Assembly: GCA_019750135.1 (NCBI GenBank)
Contig: JAIEOV010000022.1
Location: 186,001 to 250,000, forward strand
Length of the DNA stretch: 64,000 bases
Reading direction: 5' to 3'
From: Reyranella sp.
Lineage (GTDB): Bacteria > Pseudomonadota > Alphaproteobacteria > Reyranellales > Reyranellaceae
Positions within the stretch are counted from its first letter, which is position 1. Each line of letters opens with the position of its first letter. Below, piece by piece: positions 17,436 through 28,242 of the stretch. Both the position numbers and the translations under genes were made by a program. The notes under the pieces were generated by a model, which saw only the letters and a list, made by a program, of their open reading frames with translations, made no database searches and was not told where the DNA came from.

Positions 17436-18959
17436 TCACTGGCAGTTAAACGTGATCTTTCGCGGGGTGATCGTAGGCAGGGCCGGGGCCGCCGGGTCGG
17501 TCGGCCGGGGCCACGAGCGGTCGGCCAGGTGCTTGTCGGCCACCGGCACCAGCAGATTGAAGGTGATCCAGGCCTGCAGCCGCAGCCCGGCATAGTTCGT
17601 GTGCACGGCATCGACGAACAGGTCGGGATCGAGCGGGAAATAGCGCGCCGTGTCGATGAACGGGATGTCGTGCGTCTTGGCGTACTTGGCGAGCAGCCGG
17701 TTCTGGAAGATCGCCAGCCGCTCCAGGTCGCGATAGCGGAACGGGAAGTAGACGCGGTTGAGCTGGTCGAGGATGTACTTGTGGCGCACCGGGTCGAGCA
17801 CCAGGCCGTCCTTCACCATCCACAGGAACGAGCTGACCGCGAAGTCGCTGCCGACCTGCTGCACGGTCGTGCGCATCTCGTCGAGGTCGCGCTGGATCAG
17901 GTTCAGGTTGACCGGAAGCCTGGGGTAGGAAAGGTCGGGATCGGTTTCGCTCAGCCCCTCCGGCCATTGCAGGCGATAGTCCGGCTTGGGCCATTCGCGG
18001 CCGTCCTGCGAGGGGCCGGTCATGCCGATGGCGGCGCGGACGCGGGCCAGGATGGCCGAGTAGCGCGCGCCCTCCTGGAGCCAGCCCGGCACAGCGGTGG
18101 CCGGCGGCGCCTTGGGCGCTTCCGACCGCGGCGCCACCTTGTCGACGATCGAGTGCAGTTCGAACTGGTTGCCGCCTTCGTAGTAGACGACCAGGTCGGG
18201 CCGTAGCGGCGCGATCTCGTTCTTCACGATGGCGACGTTGTCGGTCGATACGATGCTTTCGCGCGCCGAGTTCAGCACCTCGAAGCGGACGTCGAGCTTC
18301 TGCGCCTCGGCCCAGCGGTTCAGCCAATAGCCGACCAGCTCGGGATAGGAGAAGGGAAGGTGCGGCGCGCCGACGGTGGTCGACGAACCGACGAAGACGA
18401 TGCGAATGGTCTTCGGCCCGCGCGGCGCCTCGATCGGCGCCCCGCGCCAGCCCATCTGGTTGGTCACCAGGCCGGTCGGCTGCGTGGCATCGGGCATGTA
18501 GCGATAGGGTGGCCGCGGCTGGCCGTCGGGCGGATCGTAGAGATAGAGCGTGCCCGGCGCATGGCGCAGGAAGCGGTGCTTGCAGGGATCGCCGGCAAAG
18601 GCCGAGTTCCACGCCTTGAACGGGTCGGCCGGACGGAAGTCCATGCCGCCGACATTGTGATCCTCGACGTAGTGGAACATGCGCTGCCACTCGGGATCGA
18701 CCTTGCGCCGGTTGGGAAGCGGCGGTGGCTCGCTGAAGAACCATTTGCGGTCGACGCCGGCGGCGAGCGGAAACTTGTCCAGCACCGCGGGATCGACGCT
18801 GGCACTACCCTCCGGATCGCCGAGCGCGAGAGCGGCCATACGGTAGCCGTCGATGTAACGGACGGCAGCTTCGGCAACGAGGATGCTGAGGACGATTGAC
18901 GCGAGAAACAGCAGGACGTTCTTCAGTTTCAGGGCGCTCCCTTGGGCCGGGAAAGCCAC
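17436..18959 (-). CDS. Membrane-anchored SGNH/GDSL-type hydrolase
   Basis: A 507-residue protein with one N-terminal transmembrane anchor (about residues 11-30) and a large extracytoplasmic part. VFVGSSTTVGAP (about residues 190-201) corresponds to the nucleophile block of SGNH hydrolases, and DAVHTNYAG near the C-terminus to the Asp-x-x-His block. VVYYEGGNQFEL may supply the Gly/Asn oxyanion blocks. It probably modifies an ester on an envelope glycan or lipid; no substrate can be named. The start is GTG, and a few later starts are possible before the membrane segment. It leads a probable operon with the dioxygenase and the second SGNH protein. Confidence 0.72.
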   Translation of the reverse strand: MAFPAQGSALKLKNVLLFLASIVLSILVAEAAVRYIDGYRMAALALGDPEGSASVDPAVLDKFPLAAGVDRKWFFSEPPPLPNRRKVDPEWQRMFHYVEDHNVGGMDFRPADPFKAWNSAFAGDPCKHRFLRHAPGTLYLYDPPDGQPRPPYRYMPDATQPTGLVTNQMGWRGAPIEAPRGPKTIRIVFVGSSTTVGAPHLPFSYPELVGYWLNRWAEAQKLDVRFEVLNSARESIVSTDNVAIVKNEIAPLRPDLVVYYEGGNQFELHSIVDKVAPRSEAPKAPPATAVPGWLQEGARYSAILARVRAAIGMTGPSQDGREWPKPDYRLQWPEGLSETDPDLSYPRLPVNLNLIQRDLDEMRTTVQQVGSDFAVSSFLWMVKDGLVLDPVRHKYILDQLNRVYFPFRYRDLERLAIFQNRLLAKYAKTHDIPFIDTARYFPLDPDLFVDAVHTNYAGLRLQAWITFNLLVPVADKHLADRSWPRPTDPAAPALPTITPRKITFNCQ

Positions 18960-19037
18960 CTAGCACAGAATTTTGGCAACGCAAGGCGGGTGCGACCTTG
19001 ATTGCCTCTGCCGTCATGCGGGGGAGGCGATCTTGAA

Positions 19038-22000
19038 TCACGGCACCTGCGGCTCCGGCGTCGGCGGCTCCGCTTTCGGCGCTGTCTTGGGCTTCTTGCC
19101 CTTGCTCCCCCGCCATTCCTCGAAGCGCTGCAGCACCGTGAAGAACGACGGCACGAACAGCACGGCGAGGCAGGTCGAGGCGATCATGCCGCTGAACACC
19201 GCAAGCCCCAGCGAGATGCGCGAGTTGGCGCCCGCGCCGGTCGCCGTCACCAGCGGGACCACGCCCAGGATGAAGGCGAACGACGTCATCAGGATGGGCC
19301 GGAAGCGCGTGCGGGCCGCTTCGACCGCCGATTCGACGATGTCCTTGCCGTCGATCAGCCGGCGCTCACGCGCGACCTCGACGATCAGGATGGCGTTCTT
19401 GGCGCTGAGCGCGATCAGCAGCATCAGGCCGATCTGGGTGTAGAGGTTGTTGGGCAGGCCGACCGCCGTCAGCGCGATCGCCGGACCGACCAGCGACAAG
19501 GGCACGGCGAAGATCACCGCCAGCGGCAGGATCCAGCTTTCGTACTGTCCGGCAAGACAGAGATAGACCAGCAGGATGGCGAGCGCGAAGACGTACGTCA
19601 TCTGGCTGCCGACCAGGTTCTCCTGGTACGACATCGCCGTCCATTCGTAGCCGGTGCCCGGCGGCAGGACGGCATTGGAGATCTGGTCCATCAGCTCGAT
19701 GCCCTCGCCCGAGCTGAAGCCCGGCGCCGGCGTGCCGACGATCGAGGACGACGGATAGAGATTGTAGAGGCTGATGAGCGGCGGACCGGACGACTGATGC
19801 AGCTCGGCCAGCGCGCCGATCGGCACCATCTTGCCTTCGATGTTGCGCACCTGCAGCTTCAGGATGTCCTCGGCCTTGGTGCGGTACTCCGCTTCGGCCT
19901 GCATGAAGACCATCAGGGTCAGGCCGAACTTGTTGAAGCGGTTGACGTAGGCCGAACCGAGGTACGAGGACAGGGTGGTGAACACATCGCCGATCGAGAC
20001 CTTGAGCGTCTCGGCCTTCGAGCGATCGACATCGACCCGGATGTGCGGCGCCCCGGCGCGGAACGACGTCACGACGTTGGTGAGCGCCGACTGCGAGGCG
20101 GCGTTGCGGATCAGGTTGTCGGTGGCGTTCTGCAGCTTGACGTAGTCGAAGCTGCCATCCCGCTGCTCGACCTGGAGCGCGAAGCCGCCGGCATTGCCGA
20201 CGCCCTGGATGGCGGGCGGCACCAGCGGGAAGCCCCGGCCGTCCTGCAAGGTCCTGAGCTGTCCGCCGATATGCATGACGATCGAGCGCAGGTCCTGGTT
20301 CGGCTGCTTGAGGCGCACGCCCCAGTCCTTGAGGATCACGTAGGCGACGCCGCCGTTGGCGAGCATGGAGTTGCTGTCGAGCACCGACATGCCGCTCAAC
20401 TGCACGACCTTGTCGACGCCCGGCGTCGCCATGGCGATCTTGGTGACTTCATCCATTGCCGCCTGGGTGCGCTCCAGCGAGGCGCCGTCGGGCAACTGCA
20501 GGCCGACCAGCATGTAGCCCTGGTCCTCGTTGGGGATGAACGCCGTCGGCAGGCGCGCCACGCCCCAGCCGCCGACGCCGGCGATGACGAAGGCGATGAT
20601 CATCATGATGCCGCTGCGATGCACCATCGCGCCGATCAGCCAGGCGTAGGCATCCTCGAGCTTGCCGTAGACCTTGTTGAAGCCGCGGAAGAAGAAGTTG
20701 CGCTGCTCCGGCGGCACGGTCGGCCGAAGCCACAGGGCGCACTGGGTGGGCTTCAGCGTCGCCGCGTTGACCGCGCTGATCAGGGCGGTGGCCGCGATGA
20801 CCAGGGCGAACTGGGCGAACATCTGGCCGGTCAGGCCGGGCACGAAGGCGGCCGGCAGGAACACCGACATCAGCACCAGCGTGATGCCGATCACGGGACC
20901 GAACAGCTCGTCCATCGCCTTGATCGCGGCATCGTGGGGCGTCATGCCGCGCTCGATGTGATGGGCGACGCCTTCGACGATGACGATGGCGTCGTCGACC
21001 ACGATGCCGATCGCCAGCACGATGCCGAACAGCGTCGTGGTGTTGACGGTGAAGCCCATCGCCGACATGGCGGCAAAGGCGCCGATGATGGTCACCGGGA
21101 TGGTCGTCGCCGGCACCAGCATGGCGCGCCAGTCCTGCAGGAACAGCACGATCACGATCAGCACCAGGATGCCGGCCTCGATGAGGGTCGTGAAGACCTC
21201 CTTGATCGAGGCGTTGACGAAGCGGGTCGTGTCGAACGGCACCTCGTAGACCAGGCCCTTGGGGAAGTTCTTGCCGAGCTCGGCCATCTTGGCGTTGACG
21301 CGGTTGGCGACGTCGAGCGCGTTGGCCTCGGGAAGCTGGTAGATGGCGATGCCGGCGTTCGGCTTGCCGTTCAGCTTGGAGGTCATCGTGTAGGTCTGGG
21401 CGCCGAGCTCGACCCGTCCGATGTCCTTCAGCCGCAGGATGCGTCCGCCGTTGCCCTGCTCGGACTTGACGACGATGTTGCCGAATTCCTCGGGCGTGCT
21501 GAGGCGGCCCTGGATGTCGAGCGTGAACTGGAAGTCCTGGCCCTTGGGCGCCGGCGGCGCGCCGACCTGGCCTGCCGTGACGGGCTGGCTCTGCTGCTGG
21601 ATGGTGTTGCTCACCTCGCCTGGCGTCAGCCCGTAGGTGTAGAGCTTCTGCGGGTCGAGCCAGACGCGCATGGAGTATTCGCCGATGCCCAGCACCTGCG
21701 TGTTGCCGACGCCCGGCAGGCGCGACAGCTCGTTGACCAGGTTGATGGTGGCGTAGTTCGCCATGTAGAGGCTGTCGAACGTCGAATCGGGCGAGGTGAG
21801 CGACACGATCTGCAGGATCGAGGTCGATTTCTTCTGCACGATCACGCCCTGCGCCTGGACCGACATGGGCAGCGAGGCGATCGCCGCGCTCACCTTGTTC
21901 TGCACCAGCACCTGCGCGAAATCGAGGTTGGTGCCGATCTGGAAGGTGACGGTGAGGGTGTAGGTGCCGGCATCGGTGCTGTACGACTGCATGTAGATCA

Positions 22001-22226
22001 TGCCTTCGACGCCGTTGACCTGGAGCTCGATGGGCAGCGCCACGTTGTCGACCACGGTCTTGGCGCTAGCGCCCGGATAGGTCGTCGTCACCTGGACGGT
22101 CGGCGGCACGATGTTGGGATACTGGGCGACCGGGAGGGTGACGAGGGCCACGGCGCCCAGGATCACGATCACGATCGCCAGCACGTTGGCCAGTACCGGC
22201 CGATTGATGAAAAACTCGGAAATCAT
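19038..22226 (-). CDS. RND multidrug efflux permease, AcrB/MexB-like (HAE-1)
   Basis: A 1062-residue pump with the classic HAE-1 opening MISEFFINRPVLANVLAI. The relay residues are present as GIVVDDAIVIVEGV in helix 4 and ALSAKNAILIVEVA in helix 10. The periplasmic part contains the expected porter motifs, for example YLCLAGQYESWILPLAV after the second porter half. A Pro/Lys-rich cytoplasmic tail follows the last helix. It would export hydrophobic drugs or metabolites by proton antiport as a homotrimer. The gene lies 15 bases after its fusion-protein gene. The outer-membrane channel must come from elsewhere in the genome. Confidence 0.94.
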   Translation of the reverse strand: MISEFFINRPVLANVLAIVIVILGAVALVTLPVAQYPNIVPPTVQVTTTYPGASAKTVVDNVALPIELQVNGVEGMIYMQSYSTDAGTYTLTVTFQIGTNLDFAQVLVQNKVSAAIASLPMSVQAQGVIVQKKSTSILQIVSLTSPDSTFDSLYMANYATINLVNELSRLPGVGNTQVLGIGEYSMRVWLDPQKLYTYGLTPGEVSNTIQQQSQPVTAGQVGAPPAPKGQDFQFTLDIQGRLSTPEEFGNIVVKSEQGNGGRILRLKDIGRVELGAQTYTMTSKLNGKPNAGIAIYQLPEANALDVANRVNAKMAELGKNFPKGLVYEVPFDTTRFVNASIKEVFTTLIEAGILVLIVIVLFLQDWRAMLVPATTIPVTIIGAFAAMSAMGFTVNTTTLFGIVLAIGIVVDDAIVIVEGVAHHIERGMTPHDAAIKAMDELFGPVIGITLVLMSVFLPAAFVPGLTGQMFAQFALVIAATALISAVNAATLKPTQCALWLRPTVPPEQRNFFFRGFNKVYGKLEDAYAWLIGAMVHRSGIMMIIAFVIAGVGGWGVARLPTAFIPNEDQGYMLVGLQLPDGASLERTQAAMDEVTKIAMATPGVDKVVQLSGMSVLDSNSMLANGGVAYVILKDWGVRLKQPNQDLRSIVMHIGGQLRTLQDGRGFPLVPPAIQGVGNAGGFALQVEQRDGSFDYVKLQNATDNLIRNAASQSALTNVVTSFRAGAPHIRVDVDRSKAETLKVSIGDVFTTLSSYLGSAYVNRFNKFGLTLMVFMQAEAEYRTKAEDILKLQVRNIEGKMVPIGALAELHQSSGPPLISLYNLYPSSSIVGTPAPGFSSGEGIELMDQISNAVLPPGTGYEWTAMSYQENLVGSQMTYVFALAILLVYLCLAGQYESWILPLAVIFAVPLSLVGPAIALTAVGLPNNLYTQIGLMLLIALSAKNAILIVEVARERRLIDGKDIVESAVEAARTRFRPILMTSFAFILGVVPLVTATGAGANSRISLGLAVFSGMIASTCLAVLFVPSFFTVLQRFEEWRGSKGKKPKTAPKAEPPTPEPQVP

Positions 22227-22241
22227 GAGGCGACCCGCCGG

Positions 22242-23405
22242 CTACTTGGTCGTCGTGATGTTGGCGCCGGCCGGCGGCGGCGGGATCGTCTCCTGCTTGG
22301 GCACCACCTTGCCGCCGGGCACCGCCTGGCCGTTGGTCGTCAGCACCACGCGGTCGTCGGCGGTGAGACCCTCGGTGATCACCCGCAATCCGCCGACCAG
22401 AAGCTGCCCGGTCTTGATCCGCTTCTGCTCGACGACGTTGTCCTTGTTGACGACCAGCGCGTACTTGCCGGCCTGGTCCTCGGCGATGACCCGGTTGGGG
22501 ATCAGGAGGACGGCCTGTGCGCCCAGGCCCATCGGCAGCCTGATGCGGGCGAAGAAGCCCGGGATCAGGTCGCGATCGGGGTTCTTGAACAGGCCGCGCA
22601 CCAGGATGGTGCCGGTCTGTGCGTCGATCTCGGGCGCCACGTAGTTCAGGAAGCCGGCGTGCGGATAGCCCTCCTCGTTCATCAGGCCGATATCGAGCGG
22701 GATCTTGCCCAGCTCCTCGACCGTGAGGCGCCGGTTGGCGAGGTTCTGGCGGATCTTCAGGACATCCTGCTCGCTCACATTGAACTCGACGTAGATCGGG
22801 TCGAGCTGGACGATGGTCGCGAGCTTGGTCGCCTTGTTGTTGCCGACCAGTTCGCCGACCGACACCAGATGCTTGGAGACGATGCCGTCGAACGGCGCCT
22901 GCACGGTCGTATAGCCGAGGTTGGTCTGGGCGATGGTGAGGTTGCCCTCGGCGTTCTCGACGGCGGCGCGGTCGCTGTCGCGCTTGGCCTTGGCCTGGTC
23001 GTAGGTGTTCTGCGCGGTGACGTTCTGGCGCAGCAGGGTTTCCTGGCGGACGAATTCGGCCTCGGACTGCACGAGCTTGGCCTTGGCGCCGTCGAGTTGC
23101 GCCTCGGCCTCCTTGACCTGCGCCTGGTACATCGTCTGCTCGATGATGAAGAGCGTGTCGCCCTTCTTCATGACCGAGCCGTCGACGTAGTTCTGCGACG
23201 TCAGGAAGCCTTCCACGCGGGCGACCAGGTCGACAGTGTTGAAGGCGACAGTGTTGCCTGTCAGCTCTTCGTAGGGCGTGACGGTCTGCTGAAGCGGAAG
23301 GGCGACGCTGATCTCGGGCGGCGGCGGCGGCTGGAACTTGTTCTCAGGTTTGCAGCTGGCCAGGAAAACGGCCAGCAGCGGCAGCAGGATCAGGCTGCGG
23401 TTCAT
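22242..23405 (-). CDS. RND membrane fusion lipoprotein, AcrA/MexA-like
   Basis: A 387-residue periplasmic adaptor. The N-terminus is a lipoprotein signal ending LLAVFLASC, so Cys14 would be lipid-modified and the protein anchored in the inner membrane. A proline-rich linker (QPPPPPEISVALP) precedes the lipoyl, coiled-coil and beta-barrel domains. The hairpin is rich in Ala, Glu, Gln and Lys at about residues 100-170. The C-terminal tail is again proline-rich. It partners the RND permease 15 bases downstream. The pair forms a compact two-gene operon, with the promoter presumably in the 76 bases before it. Confidence 0.92.
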   Translation of the reverse strand: MNRSLILLPLLAVFLASCKPENKFQPPPPPEISVALPLQQTVTPYEELTGNTVAFNTVDLVARVEGFLTSQNYVDGSVMKKGDTLFIIEQTMYQAQVKEAEAQLDGAKAKLVQSEAEFVRQETLLRQNVTAQNTYDQAKAKRDSDRAAVENAEGNLTIAQTNLGYTTVQAPFDGIVSKHLVSVGELVGNNKATKLATIVQLDPIYVEFNVSEQDVLKIRQNLANRRLTVEELGKIPLDIGLMNEEGYPHAGFLNYVAPEIDAQTGTILVRGLFKNPDRDLIPGFFARIRLPMGLGAQAVLLIPNRVIAEDQAGKYALVVNKDNVVEQKRIKTGQLLVGGLRVITEGLTADDRVVLTTNGQAVPGGKVVPKQETIPPPPAGANITTTK

Positions 23406-23481
23406 GTTCCGACGACGCTCCCCCGCAATGGCGATGCAAAATCGTTACCGCATCCCGACCCGGAACGCCACCGCATCGCGA

Positions 23482-24273
23482 TCACGCAAACGGGAAGGGC
23501 CCTTCGAACCGGCCGATATAGCTGGTGTGCGTCACTATCGCGCCGTCCCGCCACCAGTGCAGGAGGCAGGCCGGCGGCTCGCAATAGGAGGCCGGCGGGG
23601 CATCGGGCCGAAGGTTCAATGCAATTTGTGTTGCGGTGCTGGGACAGGAGACCAGCACGGTGCCCGCCCAGCGCTGCAGGATCGGCCGATGGACATGGCC
23701 GCACAGTACGCGCTCGACATTGGCGAAGCGGCCGATCACGCCGGCCAGGCGCTCGGGCCGGCGACACATGTACTCGTCGAGGTAGGGAATGCCGGTGACG
23801 ATCGGCGGATGGTGCATCATCACCAGGGTCGGGGCGCCCTCCGCCTCCCTGAGCGCCGTCTCCAGCCAGGCAAGGCCCGCCTCGTCGACCTCGCCGTGAT
23901 GGTCGCCCGGCACCGTCGTGTCGAACGCCACGATGCGCAGCGGTGGCCGGTCGGCCACGAAGTGCTTGGGGCCGCGCGACGGCAGGTAGGCATGGTCGGG
24001 AAAGCAGCGCGCCAGCACCTCGCGGTCGTCGTGATTGCCCGGCATCAGCAGGCAGGGCAGTTTCAGCCCGGCCAACAAGGCGCGCAGGTTGGCGTATTCG
24101 GCTTCCAGCCCTTCGTCGACGAGATCGCCGGTAACCAGCACCAGGTCGGGCCGCGGGTCGAGCTGGTTCAGATGCTCGACGGCTTCGGCGAACATGCGGT
24201 TGGAATCGACGGCGTTCTTGTAGCTCTGGCCGACAGGGCGGACGTGAAGGTCGGAGATCTGAGCGATGAGCAT
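23482..24273 (-). CDS. Metallophosphodiesterase, GpdQ/CpdA-like
   Basis: A 263-residue calcineurin-like phosphoesterase with the complete set of metal ligands: ISDLHV (Asp8, His10), VTGDLVDEG, MPGNHDD, MMHHPP and CGHVHRP. This arrangement is shared by cyclic-nucleotide phosphodiesterases (CpdA) and glycerophosphodiesterases (GpdQ). The long C-terminal part with PPACLLHWW and SYIGRFEGPFPF reminds me more of GpdQ. It would act in the cytoplasm on a phosphodiester such as a glycerophosphodiester or cAMP. It stands alone and diverges from the ABC exporter operon. Confidence 0.85.
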   Translation of the reverse strand: MLIAQISDLHVRPVGQSYKNAVDSNRMFAEAVEHLNQLDPRPDLVLVTGDLVDEGLEAEYANLRALLAGLKLPCLLMPGNHDDREVLARCFPDHAYLPSRGPKHFVADRPPLRIVAFDTTVPGDHHGEVDEAGLAWLETALREAEGAPTLVMMHHPPIVTGIPYLDEYMCRRPERLAGVIGRFANVERVLCGHVHRPILQRWAGTVLVSCPSTATQIALNLRPDAPPASYCEPPACLLHWWRDGAIVTHTSYIGRFEGPFPFA

Positions 24274-24437
24274 GAACGGCCCTGCAGCAAGAAGCGGGCC
24301 CGCCGCGCTGAGCAGGCGCCTTGATATGCAGCAAAGCTGCTGCCGGTCGGGCTATGGTAGCGACCGTTGGAGCAGCGGTCATCGCGGCGCACCAAGGAAT
24401 GTCGGCGCGCCTGGGTCAGGCCAGAGGAGTGCTCGAC

Positions 24438-25508
24438 ATGGCAAAGTCCACCAAGCCGTGGCTGATTGCCGCCGCGATCGTCGTCCTCGCCGGCCTGGGC
24501 TACTACGCCTGGAAGACCTTTGCCGATCCCGGATTGCCCGAGGGCTTCGCCAGCGGCAACGGGCGGATCGAGGCGACCGAGATCGACATCGCCGCCAAGA
24601 TCCCCGGGCGAATCGCCGAGATTCTCGTTCATGAAGGCGACTTCGTCACGCCCGGCCAAGTCCTCGCGCGCATGAACACCGACCAGCTGGAGGCGAAGCG
24701 CCGCCAGGCCCAGGCCGAATTGAAGCGCGCCATCATCGGCGTCGACACCGCGAAGAGTCAGGTGGTCCAGCGTGAGGCCGAACGAAAGGCCGCTGTCGCC
24801 GTCGTCGCCCAGCGTGAAGCCGAACTCGACGCTGCGGAGCGACGCTTGGAGCGGTCGCGGCAGCTGGTCAAGACGAATACCGTGTCGCAGCAGGTGCTCG
24901 ACGACGATCGCGCCCACGCCCAGGGCGCCACGGCGGCGGTGAACGCGGCCACGGCGCAGCTCGCCGCCGCAGATGCCGCCATCAATGCGGCGAAGGCCCA
25001 GGTCGTCGATTCCGAGGCAGCGGTCGATGCCGCGCGGGCGGCGATCGAAACCATTGTGGCGGACATCAACGACAGCACGCTCACCTCGCCGCGCGACGGG
25101 CGCGTGCAGTTTCGCGTGGCCCAGCCCGGCGAGGTGCTCGCCGCCGGCGGACGCGTGCTCAACATGGTCGATCTCAGCGACGTCTACATGACGTTCTTCC
25201 TGCCGACGGCCCAGGCTGGACGGGTAGCGATCGGCAGCGACGTGCGCCTTGTGCTCGACGCCTGGCCGCAGGCCGTGATTCCGGCCAAGGCGACTTTCGT
25301 GGCCAACGTCGCCCAGTTCACACCCAAGGCGGTCGAGACGGCGGAGGAACGCCAGAAGCTCATGTTCCGCGTCAAGGCTCACATCCCGGAAGCGCTGCTG
25401 CGCAAGTACATCGAGCAGGTCAAGACGGGCCTTCCGGGCGTCGCCTATGTACAACTCGATCCCAAGGCCGAATGGCCGCCGCGGCTGAGCCGGGTCATCG
25501 GCCCATGA
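24438..25508 (+). CDS. yhiI: HlyD-family membrane fusion protein of an ABC exporter
   Basis: A 356-residue protein with one N-terminal membrane helix (about residues 8-24), a lipoyl half ([21 protein letters not shown]), a long Ala/Gln/Glu-rich coiled coil (about residues 75-205), and the second lipoyl and barrel parts. It matches E. coli YhiI, the adaptor next to RbbA and YhhJ. I chose ATG 24438 because GAGGAG lies about ten bases upstream and the protein then starts at its membrane anchor; a longer frame open from 24321 lacks coding character. The stop overlaps the start of the fused ABC gene by four bases. The role is export of an unknown substrate. Confidence 0.9.
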   Translation: MAKSTKPWLIAAAIVVLAGLGYYAWKTFADPGLPEGFASGNGRIEATEIDIAAKIPGRIAEILVHEGDFVTPGQVLARMNTDQLEAKRRQAQAELKRAIIGVDTAKSQVVQREAERKAAVAVVAQREAELDAAERRLERSRQLVKTNTVSQQVLDDDRAHAQGATAAVNAATAQLAAADAAINAAKAQVVDSEAAVDAARAAIETIVADINDSTLTSPRDGRVQFRVAQPGEVLAAGGRVLNMVDLSDVYMTFFLPTAQAGRVAIGSDVRLVLDAWPQAVIPAKATFVANVAQFTPKAVETAEERQKLMFRVKAHIPEALLRKYIEQVKTGLPGVAYVQLDPKAEWPPRLSRVIGP

Positions 25509-28240
25509 CGGCGCCCCCGGTGGTGCGCCTCGACAAGGTGGGCCTGTCCTATGGCGGCACACGCGCCCTCGACGCGATCACGCTGGATATCGATGCCGGC
25601 CGCATGGTCGGCCTGATCGGACCTGACGGTGTCGGGAAATCGGGTCTGCTGTCGCTGATCGCCGGCGCCCGCGTGATCCAGGAGGGCCGTGTCGAGGTGC
25701 TGGGCGGCGACATGGCCGGCGCGGCGCATCGCCGGCTGGTCTGCCCGCGCATTGCCTACATGCCGCAAGGCCTCGGCAAGAACCTCTATCCCACCTTGTC
25801 GGTATTCGAGAACGTCGATTTCTTCGGCCGGCTGTTCGGGCACGAGCGGCACGAGCGCGAGCAGCGAATCGCCGGACTGCTGGCCAGCACCGACCTCGGC
25901 CGCTTCGCGGACCGGCCGGCCGGGAAGCTGTCCGGCGGGATGAAGCAGAAGCTCAGCCTGTGCTGCGCCCTGATCCATGATCCGGATCTGCTGATCCTGG
26001 ACGAGCCGACCACGGGCGTCGATCCGCTGTCGCGCCGCCAGTTCTGGGAGCTGATCGACCAGATCCGGCGCGAACGCGCCGGCATGAGCGTGATGGTCGC
26101 CACCGCCTATATGGAGGAGGCGGCGCGCTTCGAATGGCTGATGGCGATGGATGCGGGCCGCCTCCTCGCCACCGGCACGCCGGCCGAGCTCCTGCAGCGG
26201 ACCGGCACGTCGACCCTGGACGATGCCTTCGTGGCGCTGCTGCCCGAAGCGAAACGCAGCGGACACCAGGCGGTCGTCATTCCACCTCGTCCGGCGGGTG
26301 GCGATGAGGTCGCCATCGAGGCCGAGCATCTCACAATGCGCTTCGGCGACTTCACCGCGGTGGACGACGTCAGCTTCCGCATAAGCCGCGGCGAGATCTT
26401 CGGCTTCCTCGGCTCGAATGGCTGCGGCAAGACGACCACCATGAAGATGCTGACCGGGCTGCTGCCGGCGAGCGAAGGCGTCGCGCGGCTGTTTGGCAGG
26501 GAGGTCGACGCCAACGACATGGAGGTGCGCCGGCGCGTCGGCTACATGTCGCAGGCCTTCTCGCTCTACGGCGAGCTGACGGTGCGGCAGAACTTCGACC
26601 TGCACGCGCGCCTGTTCAGCCTGGCCCCCGACGCCATTCCCGACCGCATCGAGGAGATGGCGCGGCGCTTCGACCTCGTGGCCGTCATGGATGCACTGCC
26701 CGATGCCCTGCCGCTCGGCATGCGCCAGCGCCTGTCGCTGGCCGTCGCCATGATCCATTCGCCCGAGATCCTGATCCTCGACGAGCCGACGTCGGGCGTC
26801 GACCCGGTGGCCCGCGACGGCTTCTGGCAGATCCTGTCGGATCTCTCGCGCAAGGACGGCGTGACGATCTTCGTCTCCACCCACTTCATGAACGAGGCCG
26901 AACGCTGCGACCGCATTTCGTTGATGCATGCGGGCAAGGTCCTGATCAGCGACACACCGGCCGCCATCGTCGCGAAACGGGCCGCCACCAGCCTCGACGA
27001 TGCCTTCGTCGCCTATCTCGAGGAAGCGGTGGGAGGGACGGCGCCCGCGCCGGCGACCGGAGCCGCGGTACCGCCATCCAAGGCCGCTGCCGCGCGGCCG
27101 ACACACTCGGGCTTCTTCGACCTGCGCAGGATGCTCGCCTATGCACGCCTGGAATCTCTTGAGCTGCGGCGGGATCCGATCCGCTTGACGCTCGCCCTGG
27201 TTGGCACCGTCATCCTGATGTTCGTCATCGGCTACGGCGTCAATCTCGACGTCGAGAACCTCTCCTTCGCCGTCCTCGATCGCGACAACACCGCGGCCAG
27301 CCGAGACTACGTCCTGCAGATCTCCGGATCGCGCTACTTCACGGAAAAGCCGCCGCTCGCCAGCCACGACGAGCTGGACCGGCGCATGCGCAGCGGAGAG
27401 CTCAGTCTCGCCATAGAGATACCGCCCGGTTTCGCGCGCGACATCGCCCGCGGCCGCCGGGTCGAGGTCGGCGCCTGGATCGACGGGGCCATGCCGAGCC
27501 GGGCGGAGACCGTGCGCGGCTACGTGCAGGGGATGCATGCGCAATGGCTGTCGGAGAAGGCCCGCCAGCTCTACGGCAAGGCCGCCGCAGCCGGCGATTT
27601 CGAGCTGGTGGTCCGATATCGCTACAATCCCACCGTCCAGAGCCTCGTGGCCATGGTGCCCGCGGTGATTCCGCTCCTGCTGATGATGATCCCGGCGATG
27701 CTCACCGCGCTCAGCGTCGTGCGCGAGAAGGAGCTCGGCTCGATCATCAATTTCTACGTGACACCCGTCACGCGCAGCGAGTTCCTGCTGGGCAAGCAGG
27801 TGCCCTACATCCTGCTCGCCATGTTGAACTTCGTGCTGCTGACGGCCTTCGCCGTCTTCGTCTTCCAGGTGCCTTTTACCGGAAGCTTCGTCACCTTCGC
27901 TGCCGCGGCGTTGCTCTACGTCGTCATCACGACGGGCATGGGCCTGGTGGTCTCGACGTTCATGAAGAGCCAGATCGCGGCGATCTTCGGCACGGCGCTG
28001 CTCACGCTCATCCCGGCGGTGCAGTATTCCGGAATGATCGATCCGGTCTCGTCGCTGCAAGGCGCCGGCGCGTTCATCGGGCAGATCTATCCCGCCACCT
28101 ACTTCATGACCATTGCGCGCGGCACCTTCTCCAAGGCCCTCGATTTCCACGATCTGCAGAACGCTTTCCTGCCGCTGATCATCGCCATTCCCGTGCTGCT
28201 GGGCCTCGGCGTCGCCTTGCTCAAGAAGCAGGAGAGCTGA
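25505..28240 (+). CDS. rbbA: Double-ATPase ABC exporter subunit fused to a permease, RbbA-like
   Basis: A 911-residue protein, the same length I recall for E. coli RbbA. The first ATPase (about residues 1-235) has Walker [10 protein letters not shown], signature LSGGMKQ and Walker [14 protein letters not shown]. The second (about residues 270-510) has GSNGCGKTT, a degenerate signature LPLGMRQ and [12 protein letters not shown]. The C-terminal ~350 residues form an ABC-2 type permease with an extracytoplasmic loop after the first helix. The weak second signature is typical of this family. It would power export with the HlyD protein and the separate permease. The start ATG overlaps the previous stop. 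Confidence 0.92.
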   Translation: MTAPPVVRLDKVGLSYGGTRALDAITLDIDAGRMVGLIGPDGVGKSGLLSLIAGARVIQEGRVEVLGGDMAGAAHRRLVCPRIAYMPQGLGKNLYPTLSVFENVDFFGRLFGHERHEREQRIAGLLASTDLGRFADRPAGKLSGGMKQKLSLCCALIHDPDLLILDEPTTGVDPLSRRQFWELIDQIRRERAGMSVMVATAYMEEAARFEWLMAMDAGRLLATGTPAELLQRTGTSTLDDAFVALLPEAKRSGHQAVVIPPRPAGGDEVAIEAEHLTMRFGDFTAVDDVSFRISRGEIFGFLGSNGCGKTTTMKMLTGLLPASEGVARLFGREVDANDMEVRRRVGYMSQAFSLYGELTVRQNFDLHARLFSLAPDAIPDRIEEMARRFDLVAVMDALPDALPLGMRQRLSLAVAMIHSPEILILDEPTSGVDPVARDGFWQILSDLSRKDGVTIFVSTHFMNEAERCDRISLMHAGKVLISDTPAAIVAKRAATSLDDAFVAYLEEAVGGTAPAPATGAAVPPSKAAAARPTHSGFFDLRRMLAYARLESLELRRDPIRLTLALVGTVILMFVIGYGVNLDVENLSFAVLDRDNTAASRDYVLQISGSRYFTEKPPLASHDELDRRMRSGELSLAIEIPPGFARDIARGRRVEVGAWIDGAMPSRAETVRGYVQGMHAQWLSEKARQLYGKAAAAGDFELVVRYRYNPTVQSLVAMVPAVIPLLLMMIPAMLTALSVVREKELGSIINFYVTPVTRSEFLLGKQVPYILLAMLNFVLLTAFAVFVFQVPFTGSFVTFAAAALLYVVITTGMGLVVSTFMKSQIAAIFGTALLTLIPAVQYSGMIDPVSSLQGAGAFIGQIYPATYFMTIARGTFSKALDFHDLQNAFLPLIIAIPVLLGLGVALLKKQES

Positions 28241-28242
28241 CC

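Noticed and set aside
16520..17611. Longer TauD-family start at 17611
   Set aside because: The added 82 residues are Arg/Pro/Cys rich and overlap the preceding SGNH gene. The ATG at 17365 begins the conserved fold.
19002..23798. A 1598-codon open frame on the plus strand over the AcrB-like and AcrA-like genes
   Set aside because: Composition is typical of an antisense shadow, and both genes beneath it have strong family motifs on the minus strand.
25445..28150. A 901-codon minus-strand frame over the RbbA-like gene
   Set aside because: Antisense shadow of a protein with two clear ATPase domains.
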